This document shows positions 1 through 7,023 of a stretch of 22,560 bases of DNA, piece after piece (position 1 is the first letter of the stretch; each line of letters begins with the position of its first letter). The stretch is taken from assembly GCA_910577445.1 (NCBI GenBank), contig CAJTMZ010000043.1:6607-29166 (forward strand), written 5' to 3'. The translations under genes and the position numbers were made by a program. The notes under the pieces were generated by a model. That model saw only the letters and a list, made by a program, of their open reading frames with translations, did not search any database and was not told the origin of the DNA. The stretch comes from an uncultured Lachnospiraceae bacterium. Lineage in GTDB: Bacteria; Bacillota; Clostridia; Lachnospirales; Lachnospiraceae.

Positions 1-2
1 CA

Positions 3-83
3 ACCGGCCCTATCGTACTGCTCTATCCGTTTTTACAGAAATATTTTGTAAAGGGGGTTACTATCGGCGCGGTAAAAGGATAG
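3..83 (+). CDS. Carbohydrate ABC transporter permease, C-terminal fragment
   Basis: Only the last 26 codons are in the window; the gene starts upstream. The readable tail contains GPIVLLYPFLQKYF followed by VKGVTIGAVKG and a TAG stop. This is the characteristic ending of MalG/LplC-type inner-membrane permeases of sugar ABC importers, whose last helix is followed by a short YF.KG...GAVKG tail. It lies 57 bases upstream of a solute-binding lipoprotein gene on the same strand, which fits a normal permease then binding protein order. Family assignment rests on the tail motif only; substrate is inferred from the downstream GH110-like gene. Confidence 0.8.
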   Translation, partial: TGPIVLLYPFLQKYFVKGVTIGAVKG

Positions 84-140
84 GCCGCGAAAGAATACGA
101 AAACATTGAAACTTTTAAAAATATAAAGGAGGAAAAAGTT

Positions 141-1784
141 ATGTTTAAGAAAAAAGGAAAGGTTTTGTCATTATTGCTGGCGCTGGTCATGCTGACGACT
201 GTACTTGGCGCCTGCGGTTCCGGTGATTCCGGCAAGGAAAAGGATACGGGCGCGCCTGCAGATACGCAGACGGAAAGCCAGTCTGATGGAGAAGAGACGG
301 CGGACGCCCAGACCGAAACGGAAGAGGCATCCGGCACAGAGGAAGCAGGGCCCGATATTTCCGAGGAGGTTACGCTCGTTATGTATTTAATCGGCGACCG
401 TCCTGCGGACAACGACGAGGTATTTGCAAAGATTAACGAACGTTTAAAAGCGGAAATCAACGCGACAATCGACGTGAAGTTTATGAGCTGGGGCGAATAC
501 GAGCAGAAATACCCTTTGATTTTTGCTTCAGGCGAGGACTGGGACATCATTTACACGGCTGACTGGTGCTTCTATAACGCACAGGCCACCAAACAGGGAT
601 TTTATGAGATTACGCGGGAAGCGCTGGAGACCTACGCGCCGATGAGTGCGGAAACAATGTATCCCGAAGCATGGGAGCAGGCAAAGGTTGACGATAAAGT
701 TTACATGCTTCCTATGAATTACAAGGAAATTACAGCTTATGTTTACATGGTAAGAGGCGACCTGATGGATAAGTACGGCATCACTTCCGTTGCGTCACTG
801 GACGAAGCGGAAGCTTATATGGACGCCATTGTGGCTAACGAGCCTTCACTGATTCCTATCGACGTAGGTTCCGATTACGACAAGCTTTTCCTTTTCGACC
901 GTATGTGGAAGAAAGCGAACTGGGAGAGCGAGGAGAAGATAATCGGTATCGGGCCCTGGCAGGTAATGGCAAGCGTAAGCGAGGTTGACGACGGCGCCGC
1001 GGTTATGGGAAATTATGACCAGTCGACGTTCCAGGATACAATCGCACGTTTGAAAGACTGGAAGGACCGCGGATTCTGGAGCAAGAATGCGGTTGTCAAC
1101 ACACAGAACAACACGGAAAGCTTCCAGGCGGGCCGTTCCGCGCTGGCAATGATGAATGGAAATACGGCAAAGAGCGTTTACGCGTCTGTTACGGCAGAGC
1201 ATCCCGAATGGGACGTACGCGTATTTGACGCACAGGACGGCGTACCTCCGGTACTCAATTCTTATCTTGCAAACGGTATGAGTATCTTTTCCAAGTCCAA
1301 AAATCCGGAGCGGGCTTTAATGGCGCTTGACTATCTGCGCAATGATAAAGAAGTAAACAGCCTGTTCTGCTATGGAATCGAAGGAAAACACTGGGAAGCG
1401 TCAGGAGACCAGGCATTGGTATCCCTTCCCGACAGCGCAAATTATGCCTATGACGGCAACTGCAACTGGGGCGTAAGAAACGATGCTAACTGGCGTGTGA
1501 TTGAAGGCGGAATCCCTAATCTGCAGGAATTAAATAAGAGCTGGCAGGAAACCGCCAGAAGCGAGCGTTACCAGACATTTGTATTTAACGATGAATCCGT
1601 AAAGAACGAGATAGCCGCTATGGGTGAAATTTTCGACACGGATTACAAGCTTCTGGGACTTGGCTTTACGGATGACCCGGAGGCGGACATTGCAAAGCTT
1701 CGGGAAAAGATGGAAGCGGCAGGAGCACAGAAAGTTTTTGATGAACTGCAGAAGCAGGCGCTGGAATTTCTGGCGGCGCAATGA
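141..1784 (+). CDS. Extracellular solute-binding lipoprotein of a sugar ABC importer
   Basis: This 547-residue protein binds substrate outside the membrane and passes it to the ABC permease encoded just upstream. The N-terminus has a KKKGK basic stretch, a hydrophobic core and the lipobox LGAC (Cys about residue 25), then a low-complexity Gly/Asp/Glu/Thr linker to about residue 75 that tethers the domain. The rest reads as a family 1 sugar-binding fold. The last ~80 residues (NDESVKNEIAAM, LGLGFTDDPEADIAKL, AGAQKVFDELQKQ) match the DUF3502-type C-terminus found in LplA-like binding proteins paired with LplB/LplC permeases. The start is secure: AAAGGAGG lies 8-9 bases before the ATG. The stop overlaps the next start as ATGA, so this gene and the GH110-like gene are probably translationally coupled. 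The ligand is not readable from sequence; the coupled gene suggests an alpha-galactosyl oligosaccharide. Confidence 0.9.
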   Translation: MFKKKGKVLSLLLALVMLTTVLGACGSGDSGKEKDTGAPADTQTESQSDGEETADAQTETEEASGTEEAGPDISEEVTLVMYLIGDRPADNDEVFAKINERLKAEINATIDVKFMSWGEYEQKYPLIFASGEDWDIIYTADWCFYNAQATKQGFYEITREALETYAPMSAETMYPEAWEQAKVDDKVYMLPMNYKEITAYVYMVRGDLMDKYGITSVASLDEAEAYMDAIVANEPSLIPIDVGSDYDKLFLFDRMWKKANWESEEKIIGIGPWQVMASVSEVDDGAAVMGNYDQSTFQDTIARLKDWKDRGFWSKNAVVNTQNNTESFQAGRSALAMMNGNTAKSVYASVTAEHPEWDVRVFDAQDGVPPVLNSYLANGMSIFSKSKNPERALMALDYLRNDKEVNSLFCYGIEGKHWEASGDQALVSLPDSANYAYDGNCNWGVRNDANWRVIEGGIPNLQELNKSWQETARSERYQTFVFNDESVKNEIAAMGEIFDTDYKLLGLGFTDDPEADIAKLREKMEAAGAQKVFDELQKQALEFLAAQ

Positions 1785-3469
1785 AAATTGCTTCAGCAAC
1801 TGATTTTGGATTAAAACCGGGCAACAGTCCTCTGCTCACCGGAATACTGAGAGAAGCCCTTTTATCTCTGAGGGGGGCGGAGGACGTGGTTTTAAGGTTT
1901 GAGCCCGGAGAATATCATTTTTATCCGCAGGGCGGATTGACGCGGAAGCTGTGTATTTCCAACCATGACAGATGGGACGGACATACAGCGGCTTTCGCGC
2001 TTGAAGGCTTTGACAACTTTGTAATTGACGGAGGCAGGAGCAGGTTTATTTTTCACACGGAGATACTGCCTTTCTATATTGCGGAGTGCCGCAATATCCG
2101 CCTTCAGAATTTCCTCATGGATTATGCCCGGCCTTCCTATTCGGAGGGAACCATTGTAAGCGTCAGCCCCCGGCAGATGACGGTTGAAATTGATGAGGAC
2201 AAATGGGAGTGGCAGATAAAGGATAAGTGTCTTTTCTTTTCAGGAGAAAACTTTGGCTATCCCCTGCATCTTTGGCTGGAGATGGATGGCAGGGAGAAGG
2301 GGCCGGCTTACGGCACCGACGACCTTTATATCTGTGCCGGCAGCCAGAAGGTGGGGCTTCACCCGCTGATTGAGGAAGCGGGCGGCGGAAGGGTGCGCTT
2401 TACCCTTCAGGGTGAGGAACGCTTTTTTGAGGGAAGCCGGGCGGGAAATAAGCTGGTATTCCGGCACCACCCGCGCAGCCACCCGGCCTTTTATGCTGTG
2501 GACTCTGCCGGTCTTGTTCTTGAGAAAATCAGGGTCTGCCACGCCGGAGGCATGGGCTTTCTGGCGGAAAGATGCAGGGATGTGAGCCTGCTGCGTCTGG
2601 AAGTAATGCCCGATGAAAAGAATCCCCGCTGTTTTACGGCGGCGGCGGACGCGGCCCACTTTGTAAACTGCGGGGGTGATATCCTGTTGGAGGAGTGCCG
2701 CTTTGAGCAGCAGATGGACGACGGCTTAAATATCCACGGCTTTTATTCGCCGGTGGTAAAAAAGGCGGACGAGTATACGCTTTTGCTGGGCTGGGGGCAC
2801 AGAGACCAGCAGGGAGTGAGGCTGGCCAGAGAGGGAGACGAAGCGGCTCTTCTTGACGCCGGAAATCTTTATCCTTTCTGGAGGGGCCGTTTTGAAAAGG
2901 TAAGCATGCAGGAGGAAAACGTAGTGGTCAGGTTTGACAGGAAACTGCCGCAGGTTTTACCTGAAAATACGGTGGCGGAAAACCTGACGCTTTCTCCTAA
3001 AGCAGTTATCAGGAAATGTATTTTCCGGAAAAACCGCGCAAGAGGTATCCTGCTTACCTGCAGAGAGGCGCTGGTGGAGGATTGTCTGTTTGAAACGGCC
3101 GGGGCGGCCGTCTATATGGAGGGCGAAGCCTGCTACTGGTACGAATCGGGCGCTGCGAAGGCAGTAACGCTCCGGCGCAACCGCTTTATAAACTGTTCCT
3201 ACATTCCCGCCTGGGGCGAAGCGCCGGTTACGGTTCATCCAAAAGTTAAGAGCAGGGAAGGGGCGTTTTATAACGGAAAGCTGACGCTCTCGGAAAACGA
3301 GTTTTACTGTTTCGACGAACGGGTTTTATTTGTGAGGGGGACGGAGCAGATTGTTTTAGAGAACAACAGGTATTACCGGACAAATAAATATGAAAAGCGG
3401 GAGGGAGCGCGGTTTGACATTGACGGCTGCGGTTCGTTCCTGAAAGATTACGGGTTAAATGAAATATGA
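1781..3469 (+). CDS. GH110-like alpha-1,3-galactosidase, right-handed beta-helix, predicted intracellular
   Basis: A 562-residue parallel beta-helix protein. Its centre has the block DAAHFVNCGG (D290) followed 23 residues later by the pair D313-D314 in QQMDDGLNIHG. This arrangement is typical of glycoside hydrolase family 110, inverting exo-alpha-1,3-galactosidases that remove the terminal galactose of blood-group B or linear alpha-Gal glycans. As I recall, the characterised catalytic aspartates (321, 344, 345 in a marine GH110) have the same 23-residue spacing. Repeated short strand-turn units such as EALVEDCLFETAG and VTLRRNRFINC fit a helix fold. No signal peptide, lipobox or anchor is visible, so it probably acts in the cytoplasm on imported oligosaccharide. 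The start codon overlaps the binding-protein stop (ATGA), and a terminator follows. A related beta-helix glycosidase with another linkage specificity is the main alternative. Confidence 0.78.
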   Translation: MKIASATDFGLKPGNSPLLTGILREALLSLRGAEDVVLRFEPGEYHFYPQGGLTRKLCISNHDRWDGHTAAFALEGFDNFVIDGGRSRFIFHTEILPFYIAECRNIRLQNFLMDYARPSYSEGTIVSVSPRQMTVEIDEDKWEWQIKDKCLFFSGENFGYPLHLWLEMDGREKGPAYGTDDLYICAGSQKVGLHPLIEEAGGGRVRFTLQGEERFFEGSRAGNKLVFRHHPRSHPAFYAVDSAGLVLEKIRVCHAGGMGFLAERCRDVSLLRLEVMPDEKNPRCFTAAADAAHFVNCGGDILLEECRFEQQMDDGLNIHGFYSPVVKKADEYTLLLGWGHRDQQGVRLAREGDEAALLDAGNLYPFWRGRFEKVSMQEENVVVRFDRKLPQVLPENTVAENLTLSPKAVIRKCIFRKNRARGILLTCREALVEDCLFETAGAAVYMEGEACYWYESGAAKAVTLRRNRFINCSYIPAWGEAPVTVHPKVKSREGAFYNGKLTLSENEFYCFDERVLFVRGTEQIVLENNRYYRTNKYEKREGARFDIDGCGSFLKDYGLNEI

Positions 3470-3478
3470 GAATCAACG

Positions 3479-3507
3479 GGCCGGGGGTATACCTCCGGCC
3501 TGTTTTT
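3479..3507 (+). terminator. Rho-independent terminator after the GH110-like gene
   Basis: GGCCGG at 3479-3484 pairs with CCGGCC at 3495-3500. The stem continues through one G.U and two G:C pairs to a TATA loop, and TGTTTTT follows at 3501-3507. It ends the sugar-utilisation operon and separates it from the amidase gene. Confidence 0.88.
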
Positions 3508-3534
3508 CATACATATGGAATAAAGTATAATTGA

Positions 3535-4248
3535 ATGAGGCGTGGCGTGACGGACAATCAGAACAGGGTTTTAAAGCTGGTAATGGCGGGGATACTGCTG
3601 TTTTCCATGTTTGTGGTGGCGAGAGAGGGGGCGGCCTACGTTAATTCCCGGCAGGTGGAAAGCAAAAAGGATATTTGCGTGGTGATAGACGCGGGGCATG
3701 GAGGCTCCGACCCCGGAAAGGTGGGAGTCAACGACCAGTTGGAGAAGGACATCAATTTAAAAGTTGCAAAGATTTTAAAGCAGTTTCTGCAGTCGGAGGG
3801 AATAAACGTGGTGATGACCCGGGAAGGGGACGACGGCCTGTACGATGAAAATGCTTCCAATAAAAAGGTACAGGATATGAAGAAAAGGCTGGAAATTATT
3901 GAGGAGGCGGACCCGGAGCTGGTGGTCAGTATCCACCAGAACAGCTACCATGAGGAATATGTGAAAGGAGCCCAGGTGTTTTATTATGCCACCAGCCAGA
4001 ACAGCAAACGGCTTGCGGACATTATTCAGGAGCAGCTAAAGAGCCTTGATTCCGAAAACCGCAGAGAGGCAAAGGGAAACGACAGCTATTTCCTGCTGAA
4101 AAAGACTTCCAAACCGATTGTGATTGTGGAGTGCGGATTTTTATCAAACAGAGAGGAAGCCGAAAAGCTCTCCTCCGACAGCTATCAGGAAAAAATGGCG
4201 TGGAATATTTATATGGGGATAATGGAGTATTTAAATACAGAAAAATAA
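3535..4248 (+). CDS. cwlD: N-acetylmuramoyl-L-alanine amidase, CwlD-like (Amidase_3)
   Basis: This zinc amidase cleaves the bond between N-acetylmuramic acid and the stem peptide. The N-terminus has one hydrophobic segment (about residues 14-35) acting as signal or anchor, and the Amidase_3 domain covers about 47-235. Zinc ligands are visible as H55 in VVIDAGHGG, E70 in QLEKDINL and H134 in SIHQNS; the catalytic glutamate is E199 in VIVECGFLSN. The length of 237 and lack of extra wall-binding repeats fit CwlD, which works with PdaA to make muramic-delta-lactam in the spore cortex; a vegetative amidase is possible. ATG 3535 has no good ribosome site. GTG 3547 has GAGG six bases upstream and could be the real start, giving 233 residues. 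The gene stands alone between two terminators. Confidence 0.87.
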   Translation: MRRGVTDNQNRVLKLVMAGILLFSMFVVAREGAAYVNSRQVESKKDICVVIDAGHGGSDPGKVGVNDQLEKDINLKVAKILKQFLQSEGINVVMTREGDDGLYDENASNKKVQDMKKRLEIIEEADPELVVSIHQNSYHEEYVKGAQVFYYATSQNSKRLADIIQEQLKSLDSENRREAKGNDSYFLLKKTSKPIVIVECGFLSNREEAEKLSSDSYQEKMAWNIYMGIMEYLNTEK

Positions 4249-4263
4249 AAGCAGAAATAAAAA

Positions 4264-4292
4264 GGCGGCTGACCCATTGATGGTCAGCCGTC
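4264..4292. terminator. Bidirectional terminator between convergent cwlD-like and kinase genes
   Basis: GGCGGCTGACC at 4264-4274 pairs with GGTCAGCCGTC at 4282-4292 (11 pairs, one G.U) around a 7-base loop. On the - strand it is followed by a T-rich run (complement of the A-rich 4251-4263), giving a good terminator for the kinase operon. On the + strand TGTTT follows, a weaker tail for the amidase gene. Confidence 0.85.
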
Positions 4293-4302
4293 TGTTTGCG
4301 TA

Positions 4303-7002
4303 TCAGTCTTCGTCGTCAGGTCTGGAAAATTCCGAAAAGGAAATGTCAATATCGTTTTTCTTCATAAACAGCAGGCCGAAGGAACCCGGACCGCAGTTGC
4401 TGGCAATGGAGGAGGAAGCTTTCTGCAGGTAAACCCTCTCAAAAGGACAGTATTGCCGTACCAGTGCCTGAATGTACTGGAGCTTTTCAGAATCCATACC
4501 GGAATAGGTGATAAAGAGAATGCGGCGGTCGATATTTCTCGGATTCGCCAGTATTCTCCGGACATAGTGTTTCGCGATGTGCGTAAAATCTCCCATTTCC
4601 AGACCGCCCACAACCATTTTGCTGTTACGGAGCATAATAACCGGGTGCAGCAAAAGGGCGTCGCAGAGAATCTGTACTTTTTTGGATATTCTTCCGGCCT
4701 GGCACATCATATGGGTGCTGTCGATGACGAAAGCCGAGGATATATAGTGCCGGAGCTTTTTCACGGTTCTTATGATTTCCGCTTTTGCAATATGTCTTTC
4801 CGCCATGGAAGCGGCATACAGAACCGACAGGCCCATGCTGCTTGAAAGGTGGCCGGAATCCAGAACCGTAACGTTTTCAAAGGATTTTGCCGCCTCAAGG
4901 GCATTGTAATATCCCTGGCTGGCATGTTTTGCCATTGTGATGTGTATGATATTCTGGGCTTCGGTAAGCTTCTCGGCAAAAAATTTCTCGTAATCCTCCA
5001 CCTCGGGGGGCTGGGAGAATCCGGTGTTGCCGCCGGCTATATGGAACAGCAGTTCATCCGCCTTCAATTCCAGTTCATCCAGGAAACGTCCCTGTTCGGT
5101 ACAGACATAGTAAGGACAGACGGATATTCCAAACTCGTTTTTCAGGGAATCCGGAAGGTCGCATACGCTGTCCGTTGTAATCATAAGGGAAATTCTCTGG
5201 GCCTGCTCAAAAATCAGGATATCTTTATCCAGCTCTGAGGGTTTGGCCTCTATGTTCAGTTTTACCAGCTCCTGCGGCAGAATACTAAGGACCGCCGCTT
5301 CAAGCAGGGCGCCGCTGACCGGCTTTGCAAGATAGCCGCTGAAGCCCTCTTTCCGGTAAAGGAGCTGGTTGTTGCTGCCGGCGTTGGCGGTCAGGGCGAT
5401 TACGGGCACATCCTGACAAAGTCCGCCGGGCTGTGAGCGCAACGCGTGAAGGCATTCTATTCCGTCCATTTCCGGCATCAGGTGGTCCATTAAAATAGCG
5501 TCATAGTGGAGCTTCTGCGTCAGTTTCAGACACTCGGCGCCGTTTAGCGCCGTATCTATCTGGACTTTTGTTTCAGAAAGCAGCTTGCGCACCACAATCA
5601 GATTCATTTCATTATCGTCCACCACGAGGATGTGGGCTTCAGGGGCCTCAAAGCTCTGCTGGTAATGTTCCCCTTCGTGGGTCCTCATGCGGGATTCCAG
5701 CGTAAAGGTTCCAAGCTCTTTGCCGTCCACAATATCCTGTTCCAGCATAACCAGGAAGGTCGACCCTTTGGTATAGACGCTGTTGACGCTGATTTCGCCG
5801 CCCATCAGTTCCACTAACTGCTGAACGATGCTCAGCCCCAGTCCGGTGCCTTCAATATGGCGGTTTTTTTCTTCGTCCACTCTTTTAAAAGCATTAAAAA
5901 TGTAGGGGATATTTTCTTTCTTTACACCCAGTCCGGTATCTTCTATGGAATACCAGACGCGTACCCGGTTTAAGCCCAGACGCTCGCACCGGACGGAAAG
6001 GGTGATGGAGCCTTTGCTTGTGTATTTCACGGCGTTGTTGAGCAGATTAATCAGTACCTGCTTGATTCGCACCTCGTCGCCGCAGAGCATGCTTGGGATT
6101 GAGGAATCCACATGCAGCCGAAATTCCAACCCCTTTTCCCTGGCTTTAATCCAAATCATATTGACAATTTCAGAAAAAAGGGACCCTGTCTCGTAAGAGA
6201 CGTTTACAATCTCCATTTTTCCGGATTTGGTTTTTGACAAGTCAAGAATGTCGTTGATAAGGGTAAGCAGCATTTTACTGGCGCCCTGGATATTCCTTGC
6301 GTTCTCGGCAACGTCGTCCGGAATGTCGCCGCGTAGAATAATTTCGTTTAATCCGATAATCGTGTTGATGGGAGTTCGGATTTCGTGGCTCATACTGGAG
6401 AAGAAATTATTTTCAGCCTTATTCAATTCCTCGATTTCTTTTTTCTGCTGTTTGGCAAGCTCGTTTTCCTCCTCATATATCCTTGTCAGGAATAAAAGCA
6501 GTATACTGGTGAGCAGACCCACAAAAATAACGGAGGCAGCGGAATCGAAAAAGGAATGGCTCTGGGTATTCCGGGCGATATAATCCGGAAACCGGTAGGC
6601 AATGAAGTAGCAGAGCAGGGTTTCCGCCGTGCAAAGCAGGAAAAATACAGCTTTCCGCCGGCCCTCCAGAGTGATGCTGATGTAAATGAAAACCAGTACG
6701 AACCATTCGGGCATTCCGCTGTAAAAGCCGCCCGCCGTAAAAAAGCTTATCGGGAAAAGCAAAAGGAGCAGCACGGAGATAGCGGTGGCTCCCGCATCGA
6801 TGCAATCGTGCTGGATACTTTTTTTAACAATGACGGTTATAGAAAAAAGACTCGCCGCCAGTATCAGCAGATTGACAAGGCTTCTTCCCATGGGAAGTAT
6901 GATTGCCAGCGCAATCATGCAGACGCCTGTAACGATACGGAACATACGTTCCTTCAGGCTGACTCTGTGGTCTAAAATGAGTTCAATCCATTTTTTAAAC
7001 AC
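4303..7002 (-). CDS. Hybrid sensor histidine kinase with receiver and C-terminal DegV-like domain
   Basis: An 899-residue membrane kinase. About six hydrophobic segments (residues 22-173) precede a short coiled coil and HisKA (phospho-acceptor H206 in SHEIRTPIN). The HATPase domain follows, with N-box LLNNAVKYT near 322, D355 in DTGLG and GTGLGL near 385-390. A receiver domain (457-575) has D462/D463, acceptor D506 in LMDHLMPEMDG, T538 and K560. Residues about 605-880 form a whole DegV/FakB-like domain, with TTDSVCDLP, FSQPPEVEDY, VLDSGHLSS, QAGRISKKVQILCDALLLHPVI and a C-terminal CGPGSFG. DegV proteins normally bind a fatty acid for the kinase FakA. Fusion to a hybrid kinase is odd and suggests phosphorylation-controlled lipid sensing or output. 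The start is GTG at 7002, eight bases after AGGAGG. It is the last gene of the signalling operon, 21 bases after the other kinase. Confidence 0.92.
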   Translation of the reverse strand: MFKKWIELILDHRVSLKERMFRIVTGVCMIALAIILPMGRSLVNLLILAASLFSITVIVKKSIQHDCIDAGATAISVLLLLLFPISFFTAGGFYSGMPEWFVLVFIYISITLEGRRKAVFFLLCTAETLLCYFIAYRFPDYIARNTQSHSFFDSAASVIFVGLLTSILLLFLTRIYEEENELAKQQKKEIEELNKAENNFFSSMSHEIRTPINTIIGLNEIILRGDIPDDVAENARNIQGASKMLLTLINDILDLSKTKSGKMEIVNVSYETGSLFSEIVNMIWIKAREKGLEFRLHVDSSIPSMLCGDEVRIKQVLINLLNNAVKYTSKGSITLSVRCERLGLNRVRVWYSIEDTGLGVKKENIPYIFNAFKRVDEEKNRHIEGTGLGLSIVQQLVELMGGEISVNSVYTKGSTFLVMLEQDIVDGKELGTFTLESRMRTHEGEHYQQSFEAPEAHILVVDDNEMNLIVVRKLLSETKVQIDTALNGAECLKLTQKLHYDAILMDHLMPEMDGIECLHALRSQPGGLCQDVPVIALTANAGSNNQLLYRKEGFSGYLAKPVSGALLEAAVLSILPQELVKLNIEAKPSELDKDILIFEQAQRISLMITTDSVCDLPDSLKNEFGISVCPYYVCTEQGRFLDELELKADELLFHIAGGNTGFSQPPEVEDYEKFFAEKLTEAQNIIHITMAKHASQGYYNALEAAKSFENVTVLDSGHLSSSMGLSVLYAASMAERHIAKAEIIRTVKKLRHYISSAFVIDSTHMMCQAGRISKKVQILCDALLLHPVIMLRNSKMVVGGLEMGDFTHIAKHYVRRILANPRNIDRRILFITYSGMDSEKLQYIQALVRQYCPFERVYLQKASSSIASNCGPGSFGLLFMKKNDIDISFSEFSRPDDED

Positions 7003-7023
7003 CCGGTTTTCCTCCTGTTTTTA

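Noticed and set aside
23..550. Open frame of 175 codons on the - strand
   Set aside because: It is antisense to the permease tail and the well-supported lipoprotein gene, with serine-rich low complexity typical of a shadow frame.
4303..5190. DegV domain as a separate gene artificially joined by assembly
   Set aside because: There is no stop, start or ribosome site at the junction near residue 600, and the frame and codon use continue smoothly.
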